A DNA stretch of 64,000 nucleotides from Trichomonas vaginalis G3 (GCF_026262505.1 NC_067208.1:14269962-14333961); one strand, 5' to 3'; counted from the stretch's first letter, positions 37,727 to 48,364 are shown. Translations and numbers: made by a program. Notes: generated by a model from the sequence alone, not told the origin.

Positions 37727-38893
37727 TTAATTATATGAAGAAAGTACAGAATCTGGTTTGCGAACAGTCTTTTCATAAGCTCGCTCGAAATCTTTTGGTA
37801 AAACAACATAACGATTGCGGCGTACTGCGTGCATACCAGCTTCCATGCAAATAGCTGATATATCAGCGCCACTAATCTTATCTGGTCTTGATACGAAGTC
37901 CTCGATATCTACTTCAGGAGAGAGATTCATCTTTGATGTAATAACTTGGAAGATAAGTCTCTTTTGGCGGCGATCTGGTAGTGGGAACTCGATCTTTCTA
38001 TCAAGACGACCTGGTCTAAGAAGGGCAGGATCAAGAGTATCTGCACGATTTGTAGCCATAATGACTTTAACCGAAGTACTCTGGTCAAAACCATCCATCT
38101 GTGCCAGAAGTTCCATAAGAACACGTTGAACTTCACGATCTGAGCCATGCTCGGCATCAAAACGCTTTGTAGCAATAGAATCGACTTCATCAATGAAAAG
38201 AATAGAAGGAGAATGTTCGCGGGCGAGTCTGAATGTATCACGGACCATACGTGGACCTTCACCAAGGAATTTCTGGACAAATTCTGAGCCAACAACTGCA
38301 ATGAACGAAGCAGATGTATGATGAGCGACAGCCTTGGCGAGCATTGTCTTACCAGTACCAGGAGGACCGTAGAGAAGTACACCACGTGGCGGATCAATGC
38401 CAATCTGTTGATATAAATCTAGATGTGTAAGAGGTAATTCGACAGCTTCACGAATTTCTTGTTTTTGCATATCGAGACCACCAATATCTGCATAAGAGAT
38501 ATTCGGTGGGTCTGTTACGATTTGTACTGATGTTGTTCCTTCTGGAGGTAAAACATCTACGAGTGCTTGCGAATGCTTATGTAATGCGACACTTGTATTT
38601 GGTTTCAAAAGATGACGATCTATTGTTTTCATGACCCTGACCAAATTTGGAGAGCCACAATCAACAACAGCATAGTTTGCATCAACCATTTCGACGAAAT
38701 TGCCGACAAGTAATGGCACTGATTGTATTGATTTGACTTCCTCTTGTGCACGAACAAGTTCGCGCCTAAGATAACGAAGTTCATCTTTAATATATTCTTC
38801 TTTAATGCCAAGAAGTTCTAGTTCTCGCTCGAGTTCTTTCATCCTGGCATACTGCTCAAGAGAATTGTCCTCATTTGAGGTGTTTTCAGTCAT
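37727..38893 (-). CDS. RPT3: 26S proteasome regulatory ATPase Rpt3 (PSMC4-like)
   Basis: 388 residues, intact. A coiled-coil N-terminus (~10-55), an OB-fold region, then an AAA+ domain: Walker A GPPGTGKT (176-183), Walker B FIDEVD (233-238), and the SRH segment [20 protein letters not shown] (280-299). The C-terminal helical lid contains [29 protein letters not shown] and [15 protein letters not shown], which identify Rpt3 among the six Rpt subunits. It forms part of the ATPase ring of the 19S cap that unfolds ubiquitinated proteins. It ends SSYN, without the usual C-terminal HbYX motif of Rpt3. No intron is visible. Confidence 0.95.
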   Translation of the reverse strand: MTENTSNEDNSLEQYARMKELERELELLGIKEEYIKDELRYLRRELVRAQEEVKSIQSVPLLVGNFVEMVDANYAVVDCGSPNLVRVMKTIDRHLLKPNTSVALHKHSQALVDVLPPEGTTSVQIVTDPPNISYADIGGLDMQKQEIREAVELPLTHLDLYQQIGIDPPRGVLLYGPPGTGKTMLAKAVAHHTSASFIAVVGSEFVQKFLGEGPRMVRDTFRLAREHSPSILFIDEVDSIATKRFDAEHGSDREVQRVLMELLAQMDGFDQSTSVKVIMATNRADTLDPALLRPGRLDRKIEFPLPDRRQKRLIFQVITSKMNLSPEVDIEDFVSRPDKISGADISAICMEAGMHAVRRNRYVVLPKDFERAYEKTVRKPDSVLSSYN

Positions 38894-39216
38894 CGATGAA
38901 AGTTTTGCGGTTTGACAGCTTATTTAGGGAATTTTCATATCACATGTCGATTGAACATTACAACTCAAAAATAGACTGTTCGTCGATCATTTTCGAGTTT
39001 ATTACATTATCTCAAACATCATTGTTTCACACACATACATATTTTTGGTAAATTAATGAGAATAAACGAGATTTCATGAGATCAAAAAAATTTAACATAA
39101 AATTGGGCTATGTAGGTTAATACGTATAATAAGATAATTTTTTAGTTTATATATTTTAGGTGTTTTTTGTTTTTGATAAAAAAATAAAAATAATATACTA
39201 ACGCATGGATTTTGAA
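38894..39216. other. Upstream region of Rpt3
   Basis: AT-rich, no gene seen. Directly before the Rpt3 ATG the sense strand has CTTTCATCG, which partly resembles the trichomonad initiator TCAYTW. Confidence 0.4.
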
Positions 39217-39690
39217 TTACATTGCTTTTGTATTTTCTTGAATGTCTGAAAGGGCGAGATCTTGGAATTGAGTGATTTTGCCTGGGTTTTCAGAGTCTGG
39301 AGCAGTTACTGTATGTTTTGGTACTTTAACGGCTTGTTCTGGTCTTTCTGCTTGTTTGATGGGTTCTGGCAGACCTTCAGGAATAATTGGAACTACTGGT
39401 TCATCATTCTTATTATTATCATCCGCTTCTTTGCACATTTGAAAATTGGAATTTACAACTCCGTTAATTCTCAAAAAGTGGAATATCGTAGCAAAAAATT
39501 CATTACTTAACCGAAATATAAGGATTTGCATGCCTCGAAAATACGCGCATTGAAATGAAATTCCAACCAACTTGGATAGATTTTTGAGAACACGGAATAC
39601 AGACAATTTCTTTGTCATGGCTCTACACGAGATGATTATTGAGATAATAACCATTAATTTTTTTGTCAATAATGTTAATCCAGACCTCAA
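39217..39690 (-). CDS. Hypothetical protein with Pro/Glu/Lys-rich C-terminus, doubtful
   Basis: A 157-codon open frame. The second half (DEPVVPIIPEGLPEPIKQAE) has plausible coding composition, while the first part is hydrophobic and irregular. A start further in (MQILIFRLSNEFF) is possible. No domain recognised. It could be a small host gene or chance. Confidence 0.3.
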   Translation of the reverse strand: MRSGLTLLTKKLMVIISIIISCRAMTKKLSVFRVLKNLSKLVGISFQCAYFRGMQILIFRLSNEFFATIFHFLRINGVVNSNFQMCKEADDNNKNDEPVVPIIPEGLPEPIKQAERPEQAVKVPKHTVTAPDSENPGKITQFQDLALSDIQENTKAM

Positions 39691-39784
39691 CGAATGGATT
39701 CATCAAATCAATTTTGTAAATCCAGACAATCGGAATGCATTGCTGACATATAATGTGCTTTCTCTTTCAAATATTTCAATATAA

Positions 39785-40320
39785 TTTCATATCCACATTT
39801 AGTTCATACAGCAATGTGTGCACATTTGTTTATCAGCTTTTATCTTAATCAATAACTTAAGAATCTGATCCCAAAGGAATAATGAATAGATCTACAGAGC
39901 ATAATGAGTTCAAGAAAGCTTTTTAATGACATAGAATTTTTTATGCATACTTGGACATATATCATGAATGGTTTTAATCACTGAGAGTAAGTGAGACTTA
40001 TTTCATAACTATTTACCCGATGATACAATCTTATTAAAATATCAATAAGAGAAGATATTGAATTGAACTTAATGCACAGTCAAAATAGATAATGGAAGTG
40101 ATAGACATTATCGGTAAAGAAGCGATATTCTCATCGCATAAAATTGAAAAAATTCGACATGACCATTAAGAATATCTATGGATAATCATCATTTATATTA
40201 ATAGATTATCTTATAAAGATTAGTCATGAATAATAGAATTTTCAAAAAGATCTGTAAGATTATTTTTGTACATTTATCCATAAAAAAGAAAGCAATTTAT
40301 TATTCTAGCAGCTCTATCTA
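39785..40320. other. Host intergenic, AT-rich
   Basis: About 535 bases without recognisable gene or repeat. Confidence 0.55.
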
Positions 40321-40725
40321 TTACGAGTTAATCATTTGGGATAGAGTATCTCTTGCTGTCTGACAGTCAGTAGTAATTTGTTTGATTAAATCGCCAATTG
40401 AGTTAAATGTGATCATTGGACGAATATATGCCAAGACTTCAACCGTAATAATCTCTCCATATATATCATCGTTAAAATCTAATATGTGGACCTCAAATGT
40501 TGGCTCTTCTGTTTGAAATGTTGGGTTCTTTCCAATAGAAAAGACGCAAAATCTGTTTGGATCGTGTCTAACTCTGACAAGCCCGCAGTATACACCATAT
40601 TCGTTAGGATTAACCTTTTCATCCCAAGACTTTGGGTCTATATTAGCTGTTGGGAATCCCAACTTTGTAGATCCACGTCCAAAGCCGTGAATAACTTCTC
40701 CACTGAACTGTTTTGGAAGTTTCAT
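40321..40725 (-). CDS. RFK: Riboflavin kinase
   Basis: 134 residues, intact, the size of the stand-alone eukaryotic flavokinase domain. FGRGSTKLGFPTANID (15-30) holds the nucleotide/Mg-binding PTAN motif, YGVYCGLVRV and the substrate-region VFSIGKNPTF follow, then EVHILDF and the C-terminal helix. It converts riboflavin to FMN with ATP. No FAD synthetase domain is attached. Neighbouring DNA is host-like up to the start of the next element. Confidence 0.93.
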   Translation of the reverse strand: MKLPKQFSGEVIHGFGRGSTKLGFPTANIDPKSWDEKVNPNEYGVYCGLVRVRHDPNRFCVFSIGKNPTFQTEEPTFEVHILDFNDDIYGEIITVEVLAYIRPMITFNSIGDLIKQITTDCQTARDTLSQMINS

Positions 40726-41038
40726 GATTGACTGAACAAAAATCTAGACGATAAAAAATATAAATTCAAAGTTTTTTTTATTTTTTCTGGCGGGAAGCAA
40801 TACAATAAAATAATTATCTGTTTTAGAGCATGAGCAACATATTATCAACTCTTAGTTTACACCTGTGGGAACAAGATCTATTTTAGTAGTAGGATATGAC
40901 GGGTTTAGTGACTTTTTTTGTTACATCTATATATAGACGATGCATTAAAATATATATTTATTTATAAATCATTAATAAATTAACATTAATTTTAAAATAA
41001 TTTTTTTTTTTATCTTTTATAAAAGAAGCTATATATAG

Positions 41039-41629
41039 ATGATGTCAGATATTCCGCGATTAATTAAACATTGTTTAAATCCTGAATGGGTTAAACTTCA
41101 ATTTAAAAATGAAGATTGTGAATTATTAAATGAATATGAAAGCCAAAATAAGCTAATGAGGTATAAATATAATGATAAAGAATGTTTAATTTCATGGAAT
41201 CAATGGAGTCATAATCAAAGACCTCATAAACGAGAAGAAGAAATTGAAAATAATGAAATGGCAATCATTGATGACATTAAAGAGGATGGAATTCCTAAAT
41301 TTTGTAGAAAAACCTTTAGAACTAAGTTAGGAGCATATAAACGTAGAGTATTAAATCCTGAATACATAAAACATTTATTTAAAAAGGAAGACTGTGAATT
41401 ATTAAACGCTAATGAATATGAAAATGCTAAATCAAAATTGAAATATAAATATATTGGAAGTAATGAAAGGTGTAAAGATAATGATAAAGTTTATTCAGTT
41501 TCATATAATAACTGGCACACGTTAGGGATAAGAAAACATTTAGGAGATTATGGGAAATGTTCTGAATTCTTTAAATCTAGTATGTACGAGAGAATAAAAG
41601 AAATTAGAAATAATTATTTTCATGAATGA
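41039..41629 (+). CDS. Element 2 protein with an internal duplication, unknown
   Basis: 196 residues, open. Two halves share a motif: LNPEWVKLQFKNEDCELLNE and LNPEYIKHLFKKEDCELLNA, each followed by K(L/M)RYKY-like sequence, N/S-rich residues and W (SWNQW, SYNNWH). Such NEDCELL...KYxY...W repeats occur in proteins of large DNA viruses and phages, of unknown role. The leader TATCTTTTATAAAAG with T run fits other element genes. Confidence 0.6.
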   Translation: MMSDIPRLIKHCLNPEWVKLQFKNEDCELLNEYESQNKLMRYKYNDKECLISWNQWSHNQRPHKREEEIENNEMAIIDDIKEDGIPKFCRKTFRTKLGAYKRRVLNPEYIKHLFKKEDCELLNANEYENAKSKLKYKYIGSNERCKDNDKVYSVSYNNWHTLGIRKHLGDYGKCSEFFKSSMYERIKEIRNNYFHE

Positions 41630-41771
41630 AAGATTCACTACCATAATGAAATAAAAAATAAAATTTTTTAAAAAATAAACTTTAAAAATTAATGTCTTAC
41701 ATTTTTGAATAATTTATTTTTTTAATTCGTAAGAAAGGAGTGAATCAAAATTCGTGACTGTGAATCAATTA

Positions 41772-42209
41772 ATGGATAAACTTTCACCAATTCTCACCCA
41801 GGTTAAACAAGTAGACGTTTATTTTGATGATTACATACAAAGTTTATTTTATAAAGGTAAGTTTAATATTAAACCTATTGCTTTTGCATTTGATGGTAAA
41901 TTAATCGAAAATTCAAAAATTTGGGAATTAATTCCGGATATTGAATTTATAACAAATATTAAGGATAAATGGTTTAAACAACAAAACCACCTCACTAAAG
42001 TTCTTTGTAGATTAATGATTAAAACTGAGGAAAAAGAATTTAACAGGTTTAAATATCATCCATGTAAAATTTTAGAACTTGGTAACGAAAAACTTCAGAA
42101 AAAATTAAACGAAAGACTATCAAAAGATAAAGTTGAAAGAGTAAATAAACTCGCTAAAGGTAATGGTAATGATGAAGAAGAATTTGATGAGTTCAACATT
42201 GAACTTTAA
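41772..42209 (+). CDS. Element 2 protein, unknown
   Basis: About 145 residues from MDKLSPILTQVKQVDVYFDD to the acidic tail GNDEEEFDEFNIEL. Mixed alpha/beta with a highly charged end. The frame extends left without ATG, so 41772 is the first reasonable start. No family recognised. Confidence 0.5.
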   Translation: MDKLSPILTQVKQVDVYFDDYIQSLFYKGKFNIKPIAFAFDGKLIENSKIWELIPDIEFITNIKDKWFKQQNHLTKVLCRLMIKTEEKEFNRFKYHPCKILELGNEKLQKKLNERLSKDKVERVNKLAKGNGNDEEEFDEFNIEL

Positions 42210-42213
42210 GAAA

Positions 42214-42582
42214 CTAATGATTATTTGAATTTATGAAATCAATTATTTGATTCATTCTTTCTTCAATCTCTTCTATTCTTTTTGTTAAATCATCTATTTT
42301 CATTAATGAGGTGATTCTTGATTGAGGAATAGATTTCAAACTAATCACTCCTTTTATTTTTGAAATTTTGAATCCGTCAACTTTAAACATTTTATTCAAT
42401 TTACATGTTGTCAATTCTTCAAATAATTTTTTATTATTAGCATAATAGTCATTAAATTCTTCAACAGATGAAAAAATTTTTATTTCAGTAATTGGTTTAA
42501 CAACGTTTATTTTTTGTTGAACATTTTCACTTTCATTTATTTCTTCCTCCTCTGTTTCATTTATTTTTAAAATCGGTTTCAT
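42214..42582 (-). CDS. Element 2 protein, acidic N-terminus and coiled-coil end, unknown
   Basis: 122 residues, open. It starts MKPILKINETEEEEINESEN, has a KIFSSVEEFNDYYANNKKLF segment and a C-terminal helix KRIEEIEERMNQIIDFINS. Ends five bases after the facing gene. The overall shape suggests a small DNA- or protein-binding factor. No family recognised. Confidence 0.5.
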   Translation of the reverse strand: MKPILKINETEEEEINESENVQQKINVVKPITEIKIFSSVEEFNDYYANNKKLFEELTTCKLNKMFKVDGFKISKIKGVISLKSIPQSRITSLMKIDDLTKRIEEIEERMNQIIDFINSNNH

Positions 42583-42648
42583 TTATCATTAAATAAAAAT
42601 TAGAATATAAGTGATGAAATATATTTTTTAATTAATATTAAATCAGAA

Positions 42649-42885
42649 ATGGCTGCAGGATTCTTTAAAAAATTATGGGATGGAATTAAGAAAGCTGCGG
42701 GTTGGGTTTATAAAAAGATTATTAAACCCGTTGCAAACTTTTTGGCACCAGTAGCGAAAACGGCAGGAACTATCATAGGTGGAGTATTAGGTACTAAAGC
42801 AGGTAATCCGGCGATGGGAGCACAAGCAGGTAACGCAGTTGGTGGAATTGCTGAAGGAATACTTAATAAAATAGGAGGTAGATAG
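42649..42885 (+). CDS. Amphipathic pVI-like capsid peptide (element 2)
   Basis: 78 residues. MAAGFFKKLWDGIKKAAGWVY is a strong basic amphipathic helix, then a Gly/Ala-rich hydrophobic segment (AGTIIGGVLGTKAG, AQAGNAVGGIAEGIL). This layout is like membrane-lytic minor capsid proteins (adenovirus pVI) or phage/viral pore peptides. A diverged relative lies opposite at 42915-43129. It would help the particle break endosomal or vacuolar membranes, by inference. Confidence 0.6.
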   Translation: MAAGFFKKLWDGIKKAAGWVYKKIIKPVANFLAPVAKTAGTIIGGVLGTKAGNPAMGAQAGNAVGGIAEGILNKIGGR

Positions 42886-42914
42886 TGGAAAAATAAATTA
42901 TTTTAAAATTATTT

Positions 42915-43129
42915 TTATCTTAGTATCGGTTGTAGTCTTTGATAAACTTTTTCTCCTTTATTTAAAATTTCTCTTATTGGGGCAGCTTTTGGCGTTATTG
43001 ATTCAGCAACGTCACTAATTGCTTCTTTATTCTTAAATATCCAATTTGCCCCCTTCTTCAATGTTTCCCAAACTTTACTCGCCCCTTTTTACTCTATCCC
43101 ACAGTTTCTTAAATATACCCGCAGCCATA
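42915..43129 (-). pseudogene. Second amphipathic pVI-like gene, paralogue on the other strand, broken
   Basis: It starts MAAGIFKKLWDRVKRG, nearly the same N-terminus as 42649-42885, but the remainder differs (NWIFKNKEAISDVAE, then a basic end). The two genes stand tail to tail. Broken about once. Confidence 0.5.
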
Positions 43130-43197
43130 GTTGATTATTTCATTAAAATTAAAAATTCATTTTCATCTTTTAATTTTGATTTTTTATTTATTAATAA

Positions 43198-44836
43198 ATG
43201 ACGACTAACTATTTAGTGCCAAACACCAAACCGATTAATGGAAATGTGTTTCATTCATTCGAAAAGATAAATGAAATATTCGCAAAGAATGACGGTAGAA
43301 GATATTATAGAGAACTTGAAAGTTCATGCTATGACTCTGATGCTCCATATTTTGATGATAAACAAACTCATTTAAGAATTACAAATCCAGCTCATGATGT
43401 GAACCAATTAGGTGACACATATATTAAACGCAAAGTTAAAGCAACTCTAGTTTCAAATAAAGCTTTCACATGTGATGCCGCTTTTAAATGCATGCGTTTA
43501 TTCGTTGGTTACAAATCATCAAATCAAAGCTTTAAACAATTAGAAGTAGAAACTGAAAGAGGTGATGCTGGTTATCTTCAGATGGATTGCGCCCGTGAAT
43601 CTTTCGCATTTGCAACATATAAACCAAAATCAGAAAGGAAAGTTAAAAAGTTTGTTCATTCGTTATATAATAATGTTCAAAAATATGATAACTCAGTATG
43701 TGGTAAATATATTGACCCTTCAGAAGTTTTCAAGAAAGCAAATGAAGAAGTTGATGTCACTTTTGATACGATTATTCCGGTAAATGATTTGTTAGCATTT
43801 CAGGCGTTCGATGATTATCCTAAATCATTTGGTGATATCATTCTTAAATATTATGTTTTCAGGGATACTTTAGTATTTTGTCAGGTTGACCGTTAAGAGT
43901 TGCTGATTTACAAAATTACGTTTATGAAAAGATAACTGATGAAAATTATGAAAAGATTATGAATCATGTTTATAAATATGATCGCAAATTCCAACAAATC
44001 GGACTTCCTGCCAAATTAATTACAAGCTTAGCCGCTACATCTGCTGACGCAACAGTTGATGGCGTTATTATTTCATGCACAAAGATGGAAGTTTTAGAGG
44101 ATAAATGCATTACACCAGGATACGGTTTAATTGAAGAATCAGTTAAAGCAATACCACGTTTATTTAGTAAGGAAGATCCATTCATGATTCCAGCTCAACA
44201 TATTGATGTTCGTTCACTAAATGGAGGTTGCATCACTCCTGAAGGTATTAGCTCAGATTTCTCATACGCTCTTCATAATGTTACAGATGTTGTGTTAACA
44301 TTTCCGAAGAATGCAATGCAAAGAACAGTTTTAGAAAATCCAATGCTTCGAGGTCTTCAGGTCACTATAGATTCCAGAAACTTCCCCGATCAAGCGATGA
44401 CCACAGTGGGTGACATATTCTTTACACGTATGCTTCAAGCTTCTGATTTAGATGGAGTGAATGAATGCACAGAAGAATACGAGGACTCATTAACTAGACC
44501 ACTGAATGATGATGATGGCATGCCATTAGCTAGAACATGGAAAGACCAAACTTCATTCTTATGCACTATTCCAGTTCAACGTGATGGAGCGGGTATATTC
44601 TTTGATGATTAGAAACTTTCAACTCACAAGTTACAGTACAAGTGAAAGCTTATCCAATCATTCAGGGTGAAAATGACACTTACTGTTCAAAGGTGACAAA
44701 TCCTCCTCAGGTTTGGTTTACTAGGACTACATATTGGACATGGACACCGGATGAAGGTTTGAAATATCATCCAACAGGTACACCACCGCAGTATAGAAGT
44801 TCATATGATGAAATATTGATGAATAGAAAGTTTTAA
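43198..44836 (+). pseudogene. Candidate major capsid protein of element 2, broken
   Basis: About 540 codons of beta-rich sequence. N-terminal features such as NQLGDTYIKRKVKATLV and LFVGYKSSNQSFKQLEVE, a middle with ALHNVTDVVLTFPKNAMQRTV and an end rich in Trp/Pro/Tyr fit a double-jelly-roll capsid in length and composition. No clear alignment to the capsid genes of elements 1 and 3 is visible, so this would be a separate capsid lineage. A few breaks. The assignment rests on size, position and the neighbouring ATPase remnant. Confidence 0.5.
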
Positions 44837-44860
44837 AATTATAAATTTATTTTTGATTAA

Positions 44861-45648
44861 ATGGATTTAATTCATCCACCCCTTATGAAGAATTAGCAGG
44901 AGTATATAATACATACGTAGATGATATGATTAATGAAGCATTGAGTGATAATAAAATGCTCTATCTAAGGAAAAAATTAATGAAATTCCATATTCTGAAT
45001 TACTTAAATTCAATCACTGCAGCAATTGGTAACAAAATAAAGGTAAAACATTAACGATATTAAAACAAATTATCATTATTGCTAACACCCCCCCATTCAC
45101 ATGTGTTAATTTATATCAACCGTTCAGGTTCACCTTCAGATGATACATTGAATCTTTAAAGCATTTAATCAAAATTCCAATTATTTATTTATCACAAGAA
45201 GAAGCAGAAGATTATTAAAAAACTTTTTAATGTATAAAGAATTATATAATACAATCAAGAAGCAAGGATTAGAGGATAAAATTATTGATAAACAACGGGA
45301 TGAATTATTGAAACACTTTCTATTCAAATTTTGATAGAGAATTTTTGCATTCACTCATTTTTCTAGATGATGCGGTGAAATCAAAACTAATAACAAATGA
45401 GAAATCATATTTTAATCAGTTATTAACTCAATGTCGACACATTCAGTGTTCATTCTTTATGGCTGTTCAATATTTCAAAGCATTAAGCACAAACATTAAA
45501 TCAAATCTATCAACACTTTCATTTTCAGTGGTTTAGTCGTCAACAGTTGAACGTTATGCTTTATCAAGTGAATTTACCAATGAGCATTAATGAACTTTAC
45601 ACACAATATCAGCAATTAGGTGAACATGGAAAAATAATATTGATTTAA
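44861..45648 (+). pseudogene. Packaging-ATPase remnant of element 2
   Basis: Only pieces are recognisable, mainly IFLDDAVKSKLI (Walker B-like) followed by LLTQCRHIQCSFFMAVQYFKAL and STNIKSNLSTLSF, which parallels the ATPase at 49256-50143 (ITKVRHYHLTVAILMQTWRFLALNIKRLITDFVIF). Heavily broken. Confidence 0.5.
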
Positions 45649-45714
45649 ATAAAGGAAGTGTTAAATTTGATTAACTTTTTATAATTAATTTTTATTTTTT
45701 ATTTATAATTAAAC

Positions 45715-46582
45715 ATGACAGAAATAGCAAATCTTCTACAGGTTCCATTAAAACAAGGACAAACAAAAGGGTGCATATAATAGAACTATGAAAGTTCCTG
45801 ATGGAATGAAAGAATTAGTTCATATTGTTGCTGGTCTTCAAAAAGATGTTAAACAAATGAAAAACGTTTTAACATTACCAGAAGCTCAAGCATATGCCAA
45901 ACGTCATGTCCAAATTGGGAAGCACACGAAGCAGACATTACGGTCCAAATGGAAAACCCAATGTATAAATGAAGTTTTCGTTACTGATGGTCAAGGTAAT
46001 ATTAAAGTCATAAATGGTTATAAATTAACTATATCTGATTATCCTAAACGTAAAGCATATAATGAACGTTATCCTATGCAATTTGATGAAAATGAAAAGC
46101 TGTTAAACAATACATTGGAGAAGGTGAAAAATGGTCCAATTAATTCATACCGTCATAATCCATATTCTTATTTCAATGAAGAATTAAATGCTATTGAAGA
46201 GGGACCGGATGGATTACCACGATATTCTAACCAGTTTGATGGTCAATATGCAAATATTAGACCTGAAATTTCAGCTAAGAAATTCTTTAAAGTTGCTTTA
46301 TTCGATCCAGTTTTCGCAAATGTTAAAGATGAACTTAAACAGCAATTCCAACCAATTATAGTAGCAAGAATTGCATCAGGTGCTTTATCTCAAGCATTCA
46401 AAGATTTAATTAAGAAACCATTATATCAGCAACGAGGTTTAACTTATGATTTAGTTAAGGAATCAGATAAAAGAAAATTTGAGAAATCAGATGATTATAA
46501 GAATGCAATTAATGAATATATTCGGTCCATTAATTTCGATGAAACAGCTAAAATCAACTTCATGAACAAATACAGGGAATAA
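45715..46582 (+). pseudogene. Element 2 structural-type protein, unknown
   Basis: About 285 codons, long open part from 45788. Charged and helical at the start ([20 protein letters not shown]), then mixed, Tyr/Pro-rich sequence. No family recognised. One break near the beginning. Position after capsid and ATPase suggests a virion protein. Confidence 0.45.
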
Positions 46583-46640
46583 TAGATTCAAAAGTTCCAG
46601 CAAAATAAAAGTTTAAATATATTTTTTTATTCGAATATAA

Positions 46641-46952
46641 ATGAGAAGACGTTTCACTAGTCAAAAGAACACTAACGCAAAAGCAGAGATTACGGTTGGT
46701 TATAACGTAAATGATGATAAATCACGAATTATTCAAAATGTTAAAGTTAATGTTAGCCCCGAATTAACAAGGTCAGCAACTCAACCAAATTTATTAACTC
46801 GTGACTTACCGAAGAATGAGGAGAATGAAGAAAACCATGAGAATGGAGACCCAATCATTTTATCTGAACCTGGTAAAGAACCTGTTGAAATTCCCACTTA
46901 TCCAACATACCCCCACCTCTTTCATCAAACATCGAGAACCCATATAAAATAG
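46641..46952 (+). CDS. Small element 2 protein, unknown
   Basis: 103 residues starting MRRRFTSQKNTNAKAEITVGY. A basic N-terminus is followed by an acidic, probably disordered stretch (NEENEENHENGD). It is the last gene before element 3. No family known. Confidence 0.4.
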   Translation: MRRRFTSQKNTNAKAEITVGYNVNDDKSRIIQNVKVNVSPELTRSATQPNLLTRDLPKNEENEENHENGDPIILSEPGKEPVEIPTYPTYPHLFHQTSRTHIK

Positions 46953-46994
46953 ACATTAATTCTGAATTAATGAAAATTAGTTAGTATACATATC

Positions 46995-47042
46995 ATGGGT
47001 ACGGAGGCACTGCGCGCCACCTTACCCTTGATATGTGAATTT
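46995..47042. repeat. Imperfect 47-bp palindrome at the probable left end of element 3
   Basis: CATATCATGGGTACGGAGGC pairs with the complement of CACCTTACCCTTGATATG around a GCGCGC core with few mismatches. It resembles in composition the GC-rich hairpins of the element 1 termini. Confidence 0.6.
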
Positions 47043-47160
47043 GACACTTTACAAAACCGTTAACGTATATTTTACAACACAAACGACAACACTAACTTAA
47101 CCTTAAATATTTACAAAGCCACCAACCACTTCACCTCACTAATGTAAAAAATAAACGTTC

Positions 47161-47481
47161 TCACTTACAAAAGTATTGCAACTCCTCCCATTGCTGTGCT
47201 TCACATAACAGCTCATAATCTTCTGACTCACTTTCTTCTTCATATAGGTCAAAGTCACTGTCAAAATAAATGTTAGTAAGTTTTGACAAAGCTAATGAAA
47301 CACGCTTACCGTTTGTATCATATGCTTGTATAAACTTTCCATTATGTTTGTTGTCATAAACGCTCAAACTAACTTTACCCTTTCTCCCTCGTATCTGATA
47401 GAATGTATTTTCACGAGGAACGAAGAACAAATTCTTGAACTCATGACCGTTGTAGTTTGTTATCTCAATAGTTTTCGTCAT
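47161..47481 (-). CDS. Element 3 protein with acidic tail, unknown
   Basis: 106 residues, open: MTKTIEITNYNGHEFKNLFF, a beta-rich body and the acidic end EEESESEDYELL. Typical A/T leader (TTTTTTATTTTATTTTTATATAA). Not recognised. Confidence 0.5.
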   Translation of the reverse strand: MTKTIEITNYNGHEFKNLFFVPRENTFYQIRGRKGKVSLSVYDNKHNGKFIQAYDTNGKRVSLALSKLTNIYFDSDFDLYEEESESEDYELLCEAQQWEELQYFCK

Positions 47482-47571
47482 TTATATAAAAATAAAATAA
47501 AAAATAAACTTAAAAATTAATGATATCACCACTCCCACACGTATGAAAACATAGCACAAAAATAAATTTAG

Positions 47572-47606
47572 GTGAAGTGGTGAGATCTCACCTCTTTTTT
47601 CACCCT
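47572..47606. promoter_or_regulatory. AGATCT palindrome, GTGAG version
   Basis: AGGTGAAGTGGTGAGATCTCACCTC holds the perfect palindrome GGTGAGATCTCACC, followed by TTTTTTCACCC half-sites. It is the element 3 counterpart of GGTTAGATCTAACC, located between a gene start and the facing gene end. Confidence 0.7.
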
Positions 47607-47613
47607 GTTGAAT

Positions 47614-47964
47614 TCATTGCTTTATAACTCTCTTCCTTGGTTTCTTTTTAGTTGCTTTCTTTACGTCCGTCTCCAACTTGACTGTCTTTCTTCTTCGTCC
47701 GTAATGATACCAGTTACTTCCACCAGTCAATGGGTCAAATGGTCTTTCGTAAGGGTTTCCATACATTCCATAGGGACCATACGGAAGAACTACTGGTGGA
47801 GAAGAAACATTTTCTTTAGTTCCATCGACTCTATTTAAATGTATTGTTTCACCTTTCATCTGGTCATTAAAGTCTTTTGCGTGTTTTGCAAACTCATCGT
47901 CCTTTCCTAAAGCATTTTCTGACTCAGTCGCAACCAAATTGGATGCTTTATTTATGAGCCCCAT
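47614..47964 (-). CDS. Small basic virion-type protein of element 3
   Basis: 116 residues, starting MGLINKASNLVATESENALG. The middle is Pro/Gly/Tyr-rich (YGPYGMYGNPYERPFDPL) and the end strongly basic (KKATKKKPRKRVIK). A small core or minor capsid protein is likely by composition. No family recognised. Confidence 0.5.
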   Translation of the reverse strand: MGLINKASNLVATESENALGKDDEFAKHAKDFNDQMKGETIHLNRVDGTKENVSSPPVVLPYGPYGMYGNPYERPFDPLTGGSNWYHYGRRRKTVKLETDVKKATKKKPRKRVIKQ

Positions 47965-48139
47965 TTTATTTAATCTTAACTTCTTTGCAACCCAGCCTCC
48001 AATCTTCCCTTTATTTGCATCTAATGTTTTGAAACCCTTCCTCCACTCATTTTATTTACTGCGTCATAAGCTCCAAGTGCTTTTGCTCCAAATGCTAATG
48101 CTTTTGTTCCCATTGCGCCTAAAGCTGCCCAAGCTACCA
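47965..48139 (-). pseudogene. Hydrophobic Ala/Gly-rich small protein, broken
   Basis: MVAWAALGAMGTKALAFGAK and so on, an Ala/Gly-rich helix followed by basic residues, ending next to the start of the previous gene. Similar in kind to the amphipathic capsid peptides. About one break. Confidence 0.4.
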
Positions 48140-48364
48140 TTTACACCATATTAAAATCATCTCTCTTCAATATTATCTCATAAAAGTTCTCGTTACTGGA
48201 GAAAGTCAATGAAACATAAGCGTTCTCACGGGCTTCGCCCTCACCGCTTTGCGGTCTATCTAACTTATTTCTTATCTCATCTATACGCTTCAAAATGTCT
48301 GAACAATTGCTAACATCTTCTACACAATTATTTCATCATGAATGACCTTCAAGAACAAGCTCAT
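48140..48364. other. Spacer with two GC-rich hairpins
   Basis: Contains GGGCTTCGCCC (48230-48240) and CCGCTTTGCGG (48244-48254), adjacent hairpin-formers in AT-rich DNA. No convincing gene. Confidence 0.55.

Larger units (their letters stand above)
41000..46980. mobile_element. Maverick-like element 2, partial, distinct lineage
   Basis: A cluster of viral-type genes in both orientations: two amphipathic pVI-like proteins, a candidate major capsid protein, a packaging-ATPase remnant and several unknown proteins. Codon use is more A/T-rich than in elements 1 and 3 (few GAC, many GAT and TTA). No integrase or polymerase lies in this stretch, so either the element is truncated or its remainder lies beyond element 3, which abuts at about 46.98 kb. 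Exact ends are not seen. The copy is broken, with roughly eight or more breaks, and looks older than element 1. Confidence 0.65.

Noticed and set aside
39572-39784. 70-residue plus-strand frame in host intergenic DNA
   Set aside because: No leader, no recognisable sequence and it overlaps another doubtful frame on the other strand.
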